From Mesorhizobium shangrilense (lineage in GTDB: Bacteria; Pseudomonadota; Alphaproteobacteria; Rhizobiales; Rhizobiaceae), in assembly GCF_040537815.1 (NCBI RefSeq), contig NZ_JBEWSZ010000001.1:3286001-3350000 (forward strand): a stretch of 64,000 bases of DNA, in the 5' to 3' direction. The position numbers and the translations under genes are program-made. Below, in pieces: positions 47,864-56,750 of this stretch (its first letter is position 1; every line of letters begins with the position of its first letter). The notes under the pieces were generated by a model, which was not told where the DNA came from, did no database searches, and was given only the letters and a program-made list of their open reading frames with translations.

Positions 47864-49474
47864 ATGACCGACAAGATCACGAACTGGACCGGAGCAGACG
47901 ACGCAATGGTCGAAAACGCCATTCGGCGGGGCGCGAGCCGCCGCGAGCTCCTCAAGATGCTGCTGGCGGGCGGCGCCGCGGTTGCCGCGGGCAGCTTGGT
48001 GCTCGGCCGTGCCACGCAAGCCGTCGCCGCCACGCCGGTTTCCGGCGGAACTTTCAAGGCCGCCGGCTGGTCGTCCTCGAACGCCGATACGCTCGATCCG
48101 GCGAAGGCATCGCTTTCCACCGACTATGTCCGCTGCTGCTCGCTCTACAACCGCCTGACCTTCCTCGACAAGGATGGCGTCACGCAGATGGAACTGGCCG
48201 AAAGCTTCGACAGCAAGGACGCCAAGACCTGGACGGTGAAGCTGCGCAAGGGCGTTGCGTTCCACGACGGCAAGGACCTCACCGCCGCCGACGTTGTTTT
48301 CTCGCTGAAGCGCCATCTTGATCCGGCGATCGGCTCCAAGGTCGCCAAGATCGCCGCGCAGATGACCGGCTTCAAGGCGGTCGACAAGTCGACCGTGGAA
48401 ATCACGCTGGCCGATCCGAATGCCGACCTTCCGACCATCCTGGCGCTGCATCACTTCATGATCGTCGCCGACGGCACCACCGATTTCTCCAAGGGCAATG
48501 GCACTGGCGCCTTCGTGCTGGATACGTTCGAGCCCGGCGTGCGGTCGGTGGTCACCAAGAACAAGAATTACTGGAAATCGGGCAAGCCCTACCTGGACTC
48601 TTTCGAATTCATCGCCATCAGCGACGACAGCGCCCGCGTCAATGCCCTGCTTTCCGGCGACATCAATTTTGCGGCTTCGATCAATCCGCGCGCGATGAAG
48701 CTCATCGGAGGCCAGCAGGGCTTTGAACTGTCGAGGACCACCTCAGGCAACTACACGGACCTCAACATCCGGCTCGACATGGATCCGGGCAGCAAGGCCG
48801 ACTTCGTGGCCGGCATGAAGTATCTCGTCAACCGCGAGCAGATCGTCAAATCGGCATTGCGCGGCCTCGGCGAAATCGGCAACGACCAACCCGTCTCGCC
48901 AGCGAATATCTTCCATAACGCCGACGTCAAGCCAAAGGCTTTCGACCCGGACAAGGCGAAGTTCCATTTCCAGAAGTCAGGCCTGCTCGGCCAGTCCATC
49001 CCGGTGATCGCTTCTGACGCCGCGACCTCGTCGATCGACATGGCGGTGATCATCCAGGCCGCCGGCGCGGATATCGGCATGAAGCTGGACGTCCAGCGTG
49101 TCCCGTCCGACGGTTATTGGGACAATTACTGGCTCAAGGCGCCAATCCATTTCGGCAACATCAATCCGCGCCCGACGCCGGACATCCTGTTCTCGCTCCT
49201 CTACGCTTCCAACGCGCCCTGGAACGAAAGCCAGTACAAGTCTGAGAAGTTCGACAAGCTGCTCGTCGAGGCGCGCGGCTCGCTCGATCAGGCCAAGCGC
49301 AAGGAAATCTACAACCAGATGCAGGTCATGGTCTCCGAGGAGGCCGGCACCATCATCCCGGCCTACATTTCCAACGTGGATGCTCTCTCCAGCAAGGTGA
49401 AGGGTTTGGAAGCGAACCCGCTCGGTGGCATGATGGGTTACGCAATGGCGGAATATCTCTGGCTCGAAGCCTAG
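47864..49474 (+). CDS. ABC transporter substrate-binding protein, family 5, Tat-exported
   Basis: 536 aa. The N-terminus carries a twin-arginine signal, GASRRELLKMLLAGGAAVAAG, with cleavage near AVAATP. The mature protein is an SBP_bac_5 (DppA/OppA-like) binding protein: RKGVAFHDGKDLTAADVVFSLKRHL and VNREQIVKSALRG. The ATG at 47864 has AAAGGGG upstream. Such proteins carry peptides, opines or other amino compounds. It is the first gene of a four-gene importer and lies beside amine-catabolic genes. Confidence 0.9.
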   Translation: MTDKITNWTGADDAMVENAIRRGASRRELLKMLLAGGAAVAAGSLVLGRATQAVAATPVSGGTFKAAGWSSSNADTLDPAKASLSTDYVRCCSLYNRLTFLDKDGVTQMELAESFDSKDAKTWTVKLRKGVAFHDGKDLTAADVVFSLKRHLDPAIGSKVAKIAAQMTGFKAVDKSTVEITLADPNADLPTILALHHFMIVADGTTDFSKGNGTGAFVLDTFEPGVRSVVTKNKNYWKSGKPYLDSFEFIAISDDSARVNALLSGDINFAASINPRAMKLIGGQQGFELSRTTSGNYTDLNIRLDMDPGSKADFVAGMKYLVNREQIVKSALRGLGEIGNDQPVSPANIFHNADVKPKAFDPDKAKFHFQKSGLLGQSIPVIASDAATSSIDMAVIIQAAGADIGMKLDVQRVPSDGYWDNYWLKAPIHFGNINPRPTPDILFSLLYASNAPWNESQYKSEKFDKLLVEARGSLDQAKRKEIYNQMQVMVSEEAGTIIPAYISNVDALSSKVKGLEANPLGGMMGYAMAEYLWLEA

Positions 49475-49565
49475 GAAAAGCCTGCCGGGGGCCGGTCAGC
49501 CGGTCCTCGGCACTGGAGATTGCGCAAGATTGTTTTAGCCGAACGCAACCGCGGGGAGCGCTTCC

Positions 49566-50516
49566 ATGACGTCTCGGGTTCTCAACCTGGTGCTGAAGCG
49601 GCTGGGGATTGCGGCCGTCACGCTTTTGATCGTGCTGTTCGCCGTGTTTTTCGCCACCAGCATGCTGCCTGGCGACACCGCTTCTATCCTGCTCGGCCAG
49701 GCGGCGACTCCCGAGGCGGTCGCCGGCCTGCGCGAGGCTATGCATCTCAACGATCCCGCGATCCTGCGCTTCCTGCGCTGGCTTCTCGGCCTGCTCCACG
49801 GCGACCTCGGCACCTCCTATGCCAATGACATGCCGGTCGCGGCGCTGATCGGCGGGCGCTTGATCAACACCATGAAGCTCGCCGGCATAACCACGCTGCT
49901 CGCGGTGCCGCTGGCGCTGACACTTGGCATCACCGCTGCGATGCTGCGCGGCTCCGTCTATGACCGCACCGTCACCATCGTTTCGATCGGCGTCATCTCC
50001 GTGCCGGAGTTCATGGTCGCCACCCTCGCGGTCCTGCTGTTCGCCGTTTATCTCAGATGGCTGCCGGCGCTGTCCTCGGTCAACGAGGCGCATTCGCTAG
50101 CCGACCTCGTGCGCATCTATGCGATGCCCGTGATCACGCTCACCTTCGTCATCTCCGCCCAGATGATCCGCATGACCCGCGCTGCGGTGATCGAAACGCT
50201 CTCCACGCCTTATGTCGAGATGGCGCTTCTCAAGGGCGCATCGCGCAGCCGCATGGTGCTCAAACATGCGCTTCCCAACGCGCTGGGACCGATCGTCAAC
50301 GCGGTCGGGCTATCGCTGTCCTATCTGGTTGGCGGCGTCATCATCGTGGAGACGATCTTCAATTATCCCGGCATCGCCAAGCTGATGGTCGATGCGGTCG
50401 CGACCCGTGACCTGCCGCTGATCCAGAGCTGCGCGATGATCTTCTGCCTCGGCTATCTCTTGCTCATCACCGCTGCCGACATCATCGCCATCATGTCCAA
50501 CCCGAGGCTCAGATGA
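49566..50516 (+). CDS. dppB: Oligopeptide-type ABC permease (DppB)
   Basis: 316 aa with about six membrane segments. The N-terminal LNLVLKRLGIAAVTLLIVLFAV and the EAA loop with ETLSTPYVEMALLKGASRSRMVLKHALPNALGPIV (around residues 215-240) are typical. It overlaps the next permease gene by 4 bp (ATGA). It forms the channel with DppC. Confidence 0.92.
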   Translation: MTSRVLNLVLKRLGIAAVTLLIVLFAVFFATSMLPGDTASILLGQAATPEAVAGLREAMHLNDPAILRFLRWLLGLLHGDLGTSYANDMPVAALIGGRLINTMKLAGITTLLAVPLALTLGITAAMLRGSVYDRTVTIVSIGVISVPEFMVATLAVLLFAVYLRWLPALSSVNEAHSLADLVRIYAMPVITLTFVISAQMIRMTRAAVIETLSTPYVEMALLKGASRSRMVLKHALPNALGPIVNAVGLSLSYLVGGVIIVETIFNYPGIAKLMVDAVATRDLPLIQSCAMIFCLGYLLLITAADIIAIMSNPRLR

Positions 50517-51364
50517 CGATGGCGCGCGCCGCAGCCTCCCGACGGTCCTTCCTGGGCCATAGCTACAATCTCGTGGGCGTCGTGGCCTCGCTGGTCATCC
50601 TGGCGTGGACGCTGACCGCAATCTTCGCGCCCTACATCATTCCCCATTCGATCGGCGAGATCGTCGACGACGATTATTTCGGCCCGATGCGCCAAGGGCT
50701 ATGGCTAGGCTCGGACTATCTGGGGCGCGACATGCTCTCGCGGGTGCTGATGGGCGCACGCTACACCGTCGGCATATCGCTCGCCGCCGTCGCTATCTCC
50801 TGTTTTTCGGGCGTCATGCTGGGCATGATCGCGGCCGTCACCGGTGGCTGGCTCGACACCTGCCTCAGCCGCTTCCTGGACGCCATGAACTCCATCCCCA
50901 GCAAGCTGTTTGGCCTTGTGGTCGTTGCCGCGGTCGGCTCTTCGGTTCCGGTGCTGATCCTGACGCTCGCCGTCATCTATATTCCAGGCGCCTACCGCTT
51001 CGCGCGGGCGCTCGCCGTCAACATCAACACCATGGACTTCATGACCGTCGCGCGCGTCCGTGGCGAGAGCACCTTCTATCTCATCGGGTCCGAGATCCTG
51101 CCCAACATCATCCGCCCGGTGCTGGCCGACTTCGGCCTGCGCTTCGTTTTCATCGTGCTGTTGCTTTCCGGCCTGTCTTTCCTGGGGCTCGGCCTCCAGC
51201 CGCCGCTCGCCGACTGGGGCGCGCTGGTGCGCGAGAACATCGGCGCTCTTCCTTTCGCCGCCCCTGCCGTCATCGTGCCCTCGCTGGCGATCGCCAGCCT
51301 CACCATCAGCGTCAACCTGCTGATCGACAACCTGCCGCGGAAGATCAGGGACCGGGACGCATGA
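50513..51364 (+). CDS. dppC: Oligopeptide-type ABC permease (DppC)
   Basis: 283 aa. The N-terminal segment precedes GLWLGSDYLGRDMLSRVLMGARYTVGIS, the classic DppC LGTDxxGRD motif. The EAA loop is MTVARVRGESTFYLIGSEILPNIIRPV and the C-terminal motif is SFLGLGLQPPLADWGALV. The ATG overlaps the dppB stop and the gene ends on the ATPase start (ATGA), so translation is coupled. Confidence 0.93.
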   Translation: MTMARAAASRRSFLGHSYNLVGVVASLVILAWTLTAIFAPYIIPHSIGEIVDDDYFGPMRQGLWLGSDYLGRDMLSRVLMGARYTVGISLAAVAISCFSGVMLGMIAAVTGGWLDTCLSRFLDAMNSIPSKLFGLVVVAAVGSSVPVLILTLAVIYIPGAYRFARALAVNINTMDFMTVARVRGESTFYLIGSEILPNIIRPVLADFGLRFVFIVLLLSGLSFLGLGLQPPLADWGALVRENIGALPFAAPAVIVPSLAIASLTISVNLLIDNLPRKIRDRDA

Positions 51365-53016
51365 CCAATCTCGTCGAGGTCAGGAACCTGAAGATCGAGG
51401 CGAAGACCGACGCCGGACGGCTTGTCGAAATCATCAAGGACGTCAGCCTCGACATCGCCGACGGCGAGATCATCGCCTTGATCGGCGAAAGCGGCTCCGG
51501 CAAGACCACGGTGGCGCTCTCGTTGATGGGCTATGCGCGGCCCGGCTGCCGGATCGTCGGCGGAGAGATCAACGTAAACGGGAAGAACATGGCAGCACTT
51601 TCCGAAAAGGAACGTGCCAGGTTGCGCGGCACCGATATCGCCTATGTTCCGCAAAGTGCCGCCGCCGCCTTCAACCCCTCGTCCACGATCATGGAGCAGG
51701 TGATCGAGGTCACGCGGATCCACAAGCTGATGCCGCCCGAACGTGCGCGCCAGCGCGCGGTCGAGCTGTTCAGGGCCTTGTCGCTACCGGACCCGGAAGG
51801 GATCGGCGCGCGTTATCCGCACCAGGTTTCGGGCGGACAATTGCAGCGGCTGGCTGCGGCCATGGCGCTCATCAGCGATCCCAAGCTGGTCATTTTCGAC
51901 GAGCCGACGACCGCGCTCGACGTGACGACGCAGATCGACGTGCTGAAGGCTTTCAAGTCGGTCATGCGGGCGGGCGGGATAGCGGGTGTTTATGTTTCGC
52001 ACGACCTCGCGGTCGTCGCCCAGATCGCCGATCGCATCGTTGTGCTGAAGGGCGGCGAAGTGCAGGAGACCGGCACCACGGCTCAAATCCTTTCGGCCGC
52101 CCAGCACCCCTATACGCGCGAACTGCTGGCCGCCTTCGAACCGAAACCACGGCAAGCGCATGCGGACGCCGATGCCGCAGCCAGGCAGTTGCTGCGTATC
52201 GACAATTTGACGGCCGGCTACGGCGCGGTGCGGGATGACGGACTGCCTCTCATCCGCGCTGTCGATTCCGTCAGCCTGGTGGTGGAGAAGGGGCGCAATC
52301 TCGGTGTCATCGGCGAATCCGGCTGCGGAAAATCGACACTGGCGCGAGTCATTGCCGGCATCCATCCGGCGGCGGTCGGCGACATCGTCTTCGACGGCAA
52401 GGAACTGCAGCGCGCGGCCAGGAAACGCAGCCAGGATCAACTGCGCGAAATGCAGATCGTGTTCCAGTACGCCGATACCGCGCTCAATCCGGCCAAGCCG
52501 GTGGAGGACATCATCGCCCGGCCGCTGGCCTTCTATCATCGGCTCGACAGGCAGGCGCGCTCGAAGCGCGTCGATGAACTGCTCGACATGGTGCGCCTGC
52601 CCAAGGCACTGCGCTATCGCCATCCATCGGAGCTCTCTGGCGGCCAGAAGCAGCGCGTGAATTTCGCGCGCGCGCTGGCGGCCGACCCCAAGCTCATCAT
52701 CTGCGATGAAATCACCTCGGCACTCGATACGGTGGTGGCGTCCGCCGTGATCGAACTGCTCAAGGAGCTGCAGCGCGAACTGGGACTCTCCTACATCTTC
52801 ATCAGCCACGACCTCTCTGTCGTCGAGGCCATCTGCGATGAAATCATGGTCATGTATAATGGGCAGCGGGTGGAGCAGATCACGCCCGACAAAGTGAAAT
52901 CAGCCACCCACCCTTATTCCAAGCTCCTGTTTTCTTCCGTGCCGAAGCTCGATCCGACGTGGCTCGACGGCCTCGTCCGCGACCCGGAGCTCGTCAGCCG
53001 GTATGGCCACCGCTGA
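51361..53016 (+). CDS. Fused double ABC ATPase (DppD-DppF)
   Basis: 551 aa, two complete ATPase domains in one chain. The first (~1-265) has GESGSGKTT, the Q-loop VPQSAAAAFNP, the signature VSGGQLQRL and LVIFDEPTTALD. The second (~280-550) has GESGCGKST, the Q-loop VFQYADTALNP, LSGGQKQRVNFARAL and LIICDEITSALD. The second Walker B ends in Asp-Glu as expected. Start at 51361 overlaps dppC. Fusion of the two ATPases is common in rhizobial peptide importers. Confidence 0.92.
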   Translation: MTNLVEVRNLKIEAKTDAGRLVEIIKDVSLDIADGEIIALIGESGSGKTTVALSLMGYARPGCRIVGGEINVNGKNMAALSEKERARLRGTDIAYVPQSAAAAFNPSSTIMEQVIEVTRIHKLMPPERARQRAVELFRALSLPDPEGIGARYPHQVSGGQLQRLAAAMALISDPKLVIFDEPTTALDVTTQIDVLKAFKSVMRAGGIAGVYVSHDLAVVAQIADRIVVLKGGEVQETGTTAQILSAAQHPYTRELLAAFEPKPRQAHADADAAARQLLRIDNLTAGYGAVRDDGLPLIRAVDSVSLVVEKGRNLGVIGESGCGKSTLARVIAGIHPAAVGDIVFDGKELQRAARKRSQDQLREMQIVFQYADTALNPAKPVEDIIARPLAFYHRLDRQARSKRVDELLDMVRLPKALRYRHPSELSGGQKQRVNFARALAADPKLIICDEITSALDTVVASAVIELLKELQRELGLSYIFISHDLSVVEAICDEIMVMYNGQRVEQITPDKVKSATHPYSKLLFSSVPKLDPTWLDGLVRDPELVSRYGHR

Positions 53017-53031
53017 ATAAACGGCAAAGCC

Positions 53032-53508
53032 TCACCTCGGAAACAGGCTGGGCAGCGGCATGTGCGCCTTGACGATGGGGGACTTCAGCACGACGAAGCT
53101 GAAATACTTGTCGATGCCGATATCCATGTCGGTCAGTCGCTCCATGATCGTCTGATACTCACCGATGCCGGAGGTCACGAATTTCATCAGGTAGTCGTAG
53201 CCGCCCGAGACGAGGTGGCATTCGATGACCTGGTCGATCTTCTCCACGACGGCGAGAAAGCGGGCGAAGTCTACCTGGCGGTGGTTCCTCAAGGTGATTT
53301 CGGTGAATACGGTCAACATCTGGCCGAGCTTGCCGATATTGACCTGCGCCGAATAGCCTTCGATGTAGCCCTCCGACTGGAGTTTCTTGACCCGCATCAG
53401 GCAGGGGCTCGGCGACAGATGCACCAACTCCGCCAATTCCACGTTGGTAATGCGGCCGTTCTTCTGCAGCTCGTGAAGAATCTTGATATCGATCCGATCC
53501 AGTTTCAC
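53032..53508 (-). CDS. Lrp/AsnC family transcriptional regulator
   Basis: 158 aa. The N-terminal HTH is KLDRIDIKILHELQKNGRIT followed by NVELAELVHLSPSPCLMRVKKL, and a RAM-type effector domain follows. The start is a GTG at 53508 with GGAGA upstream; an extension to 53595 has no support. It is convergent with the ABC ATPase gene, 15 bp away. An amino-acid-responsive regulator fits control of the ABC importer and amine-catabolic genes. Confidence 0.9.
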   Translation of the reverse strand: MKLDRIDIKILHELQKNGRITNVELAELVHLSPSPCLMRVKKLQSEGYIEGYSAQVNIGKLGQMLTVFTEITLRNHRQVDFARFLAVVEKIDQVIECHLVSGGYDYLMKFVTSGIGEYQTIMERLTDMDIGIDKYFSFVVLKSPIVKAHMPLPSLFPR

Positions 53509-53731
53509 GGCTTGTCTCCAAGGAAGAGTGCCACAGCACAAAATGCTGCACTGTTCGTAACCGTCGAGACTACCACAGCTCGCTGGCCTGTCCATCCGAG
53601 CGGATACCCCTTTGAAACGCAGCGTCTCCCGATTTCAATCGAACAGCCGGAATAAAATTCTGCATCTGCCTCAACTGCAGCAGCGGCTGCCCGCGCAACG
53701 CGCTAGATTGGCGCTTGAAGGTAGAGGGACC

Positions 53732-55057
53732 ATGCGCGCGCCGCTGCAGCAAATCGAAACATCTGGCGAACTGCCACAGTCCGCGGACGCAGTGGTGATC
53801 GGCGGCGGCATTGTCGGCGTCTTCGCGGCCTACTACCTGGCCAGACGCGGCATGAAGGTCGCTCTTGTCGAAAAGGGGCGCATCGGCGCCGAGCAGTCCT
53901 CCAGGAACTGGGGATGGTGCCGCCAGCAGAACCGCGACGCCCGCGAACTGCCGATGGCGACCCGCAGCCTCGATCTGTGGGACAGCTTCGCGGCGGAAAC
54001 CGGGGAGGACACCGGCTTTCGCCGTTGCGGCCTGCTCTATCTCAGCAATGACGAGGCGGAACTGGCCGGCTGGGCGCGCTGGCGTGACTTCGCCAGGACG
54101 GCCGGCGTCACCACGCTCATGCTCGATGGCGGCGAGGCCAGCGAGCGGGGTCGCGCCACGGGCCGGACCTGGAAGGGCGGTGTCTTCTCGCCGACCGACG
54201 GCACAGCCGACCCGTCGCGCGCCGCGCCGTCTGTCGCCCGTGCCATCCCCAAGCTGGGCGGCACCGTGCATCAGAATTGCGCCGCGCGCGGTATCGAGAC
54301 CGAGGGCAGCCGCCTGAGCGGCGTGGTCACCGAAAGCGGAACGATCCGGACGAAGCTGGCTGTCCTGGCCGGCGGTGCCTGGGCCTCCTCTTTTTGCCGA
54401 CAGTTCGGCTTCCGCTTTCCGCAGGCGTCGATCCGTTCCTCCATCCTGTCCGTCTCGCCCGGTGCTGAAGGTCTGCCGGATGCGCTGCACACGGCAAGGA
54501 TCTCGGCCACGCGTCGCGGCGACGGCGGCTACACGCTCGCCATAAGCGGACGCGGCCGCGTGGACGTGACGCCGCAGCAGTTGCGCTTCTCGTCGCAGTT
54601 CCTGCCCATGTTCCTGAAGCGCTGGCGCAGCCTCGCACCCGGCGGTCTGCAAGGCATGCGCTCGGGCCACGAAACGCTCGGTTGCTGGCGGCTCGACCAA
54701 CCGACACCGATGGAGCGGATGCGCATCCTCGATCCGGCCCCGGATCAGGCGACCATCCGCCTGACCCATGCCCGGGCGCTCGAACTCCTGCCCGACCTCA
54801 GAAAGACCAGGATCAGCGCGGCCTGGGCCGGTTACATCGACAGCACGCCTGACGGCGTGCCCGCCATCGGCGAGATCCGTAACGTTCCGGGTTTCTTCCT
54901 GGCTGCCGGATTTTCGGGGCACGGCTTCGGCATCGGACCCGGCGCCGGGCACCTCGTCGCCGATCTGATGACCGGGTCGGAACCGATCGTCGATCCGGAC
55001 TCCTATGATCCCCGGCGCTTCGACGCTTCGGCCTGGGGGAAGGTCGCTGATTTCTAG
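53732..55057 (+). CDS. DAO-family FAD dehydrogenase, candidate beta subunit (OoxB/HcnC-like)
   Basis: 441 aa. AVVIGGGIVGVFAAYYLARRGMKV is the FAD site, SSRNWGWCRQQNRDARELP is typical of opine and D-hydroxyproline dehydrogenase subunits, and GFFLAAGFSGHGFGIGPGAG closes the FAD domain. The ATG at 53732 is preceded by GAGGG. It is convergent with the HcnB-like gene. Such proteins oxidise a secondary amino acid or D-amino acid and pass electrons to the partner alpha/gamma subunits, which are encoded next door. Confidence 0.87.
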   Translation: MRAPLQQIETSGELPQSADAVVIGGGIVGVFAAYYLARRGMKVALVEKGRIGAEQSSRNWGWCRQQNRDARELPMATRSLDLWDSFAAETGEDTGFRRCGLLYLSNDEAELAGWARWRDFARTAGVTTLMLDGGEASERGRATGRTWKGGVFSPTDGTADPSRAAPSVARAIPKLGGTVHQNCAARGIETEGSRLSGVVTESGTIRTKLAVLAGGAWASSFCRQFGFRFPQASIRSSILSVSPGAEGLPDALHTARISATRRGDGGYTLAISGRGRVDVTPQQLRFSSQFLPMFLKRWRSLAPGGLQGMRSGHETLGCWRLDQPTPMERMRILDPAPDQATIRLTHARALELLPDLRKTRISAAWAGYIDSTPDGVPAIGEIRNVPGFFLAAGFSGHGFGIGPGAGHLVADLMTGSEPIVDPDSYDPRRFDASAWGKVADF

Positions 55058-55083
55058 GATGTAATCGTCATCCATGCACGGCC

Positions 55084-56451
55084 TCAGCCTTCCCGCAGGA
55101 AAGCGTCGATAGGCGCCGGCCGCACGGGCGCCTGTCCGCGAAACCGGCCGACAGCGTCGGGCATGCAGCCGGCTTGCGCCGCCACGAGTTCGACGGCAGC
55201 CAACTGGCAGTAGCGCCCCTGGCATCGCCCCATGCCGACACGCGACAGCGATTTCACCCGATTGGCCTCGCCGCCGCCGAAATCCACACTGTGGCGCACG
55301 TCTCTGGCGCTTACATTCTCGCAGCGGCAGACGATCACGTCGTCGGGAAGTGCCTGCGCCATCGCTGCCGGCCAGGGAAAGGCGCAAGCCAGGCCGCGGG
55401 CAAAGCGCGCGAGCCGCACGAGCTTGCGCAGATCGGCGCTGGCAGAGCGCGCCGGATATCCGAGATCGGCAAGGCACGCCGCCGCCGCGAGACGCCCCGC
55501 GATCTCCGCGCCGTCCGCTCCCAGAAGACGAGCCCCATCGCCTGCAAGATAAACTCCGTTGCCGGCCCGCCCCATCTCGTCGATCTTCGGCAGCCATTGC
55601 CGCCACTGCTCGTCATAGGTGAAGGCGCACCCCACAAGGTCAGCCAGATGCGTTTCCGCCCGCAGGTGCCAACCCACGCCAATCATGTCGCATGGGGTGA
55701 GACGCTGCCTTCCGCCGGCGTCGCGCCAGCGCATCGCGGTGACACCTTGTTCGTCGGCCTCGATCCGCTCGAGCGTCACGCCCGCATGGTAGCGGCGGCC
55801 GAGCCTTGCTCGCAGGGCCAGACCGCGCAGCGCAACCAATGGCCGGGCAGCAAGTCCCCAGGCCCCTCGCATCTGCTGGCGCCAGGGCGAGGAGTCCAAC
55901 ACCGCCGCCACATCCGCTCCGGCCTTGACGAGTTGAGCGCCGACCAGCGTCAGCAGAGGCCCTGATCCCATCAGAACGATCTGCCGCCCAAGCGCCACGC
56001 CCTGCGCCTTGAGCGCGATCTGCGCCGCGCCAAGGCTGTAGACGCCGGCGCACTGCCAGCCTGGGACCGGAGCGACACGGTCGGCTGCGCCGGTGGCAAG
56101 GATCAGGCGGTCATAGCCAACTAGCTGCACACCGCCCTCCACCAGCACCTGCAGTCGCCCGTCCTGCACGGCGATGACCGAGCTCGCCGCGCAATGGGTG
56201 AGCCACCCGTCTTTGGCCAGCCGGTCGAACAGCGTATGCAGCGCGTCCGCCTTTGCCGCCTCCGACCCGTAGAGCTGCTTCGCGGTGCGGGTGAAGCCGG
56301 CGGGCGGGCGGCGATAGATCTGTCCGCCCGCGCGCTGCCCTTCGTCGATCACCACCGGGTGGAGCCCGGCCTGGACAAGCGTCGCCGCGGCCCTGATGCC
56401 GGCGGGACCGGCACCCACGATCACGATCCGCGGCGATAAGGTCTCGCTCAC
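55084..56451 (-). CDS. NAD(P)/FAD oxidoreductase alpha subunit with BFD-like [2Fe-2S] domain (OoxA/HcnB-like)
   Basis: 455 aa. RIVIVGAGPAGIRAAATLV binds FAD and LILATGAADR is the ATG motif. A second dinucleotide site is QIVLMGSGPLLTLVGAQLV. The C-terminal ~80 residues form a bacterioferredoxin-like [2Fe-2S] domain with VCRCENVSARDV and GMGRCQGRYC. The start is a GTG at 56451 overlapping the upstream stop (GTGA). It corresponds to the alpha subunit of opine oxidase, hydrogen cyanide synthase and D-hydroxyproline dehydrogenase. Confidence 0.88.
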   Translation of the reverse strand: MSETLSPRIVIVGAGPAGIRAAATLVQAGLHPVVIDEGQRAGGQIYRRPPAGFTRTAKQLYGSEAAKADALHTLFDRLAKDGWLTHCAASSVIAVQDGRLQVLVEGGVQLVGYDRLILATGAADRVAPVPGWQCAGVYSLGAAQIALKAQGVALGRQIVLMGSGPLLTLVGAQLVKAGADVAAVLDSSPWRQQMRGAWGLAARPLVALRGLALRARLGRRYHAGVTLERIEADEQGVTAMRWRDAGGRQRLTPCDMIGVGWHLRAETHLADLVGCAFTYDEQWRQWLPKIDEMGRAGNGVYLAGDGARLLGADGAEIAGRLAAAACLADLGYPARSASADLRKLVRLARFARGLACAFPWPAAMAQALPDDVIVCRCENVSARDVRHSVDFGGGEANRVKSLSRVGMGRCQGRYCQLAAVELVAAQAGCMPDAVGRFRGQAPVRPAPIDAFLREG

Positions 56452-56750
56452 GGCCAGTTCTCCGGCGGCATCGTGCGCAACCGCATGCCTTCGCTGAAAA
56501 GTGTCGAGCACGCCCGCAGGCGCGGTCCCTCGTCCTGCCATACCCAGCAATCCTGGCAAGCTCCCATCAGGCAGAAGCCGGCGCGCGGCTCGGGTCCGAA
56601 CTCAGACTTTCGCAACGCGTGCCCTGACGTCAGCATGGCGGTCAGCACGGTGTCGCCCGCCAGTGCACTTCGCATCTGCCCGTCGAGAAAGAAATGCAGC
56701 TGCGCCCGGTCGCGCTCGGTCAGCCGGACGATGCGGCCGGCGGTCATCAT
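56448..56750 (-). CDS. Small [2Fe-2S] gamma subunit (HcnA-like)
   Basis: 100 aa ferredoxin-fold protein. The cluster motif is FCLMGACQDCWV with a further Cys in RACST, the HcnA/OoxC pattern, and FFLDGQ at the N-terminal side is the ubiquitin-like strand. The ATG at 56750 overlaps the stop of the hydantoinase B gene by 4 bp and the gene ends inside the alpha-subunit start, so all three are translationally coupled. Confidence 0.88.
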   Translation of the reverse strand: MMTAGRIVRLTERDRAQLHFFLDGQMRSALAGDTVLTAMLTSGHALRKSEFGPEPRAGFCLMGACQDCWVWQDEGPRLRACSTLFSEGMRLRTMPPENWP

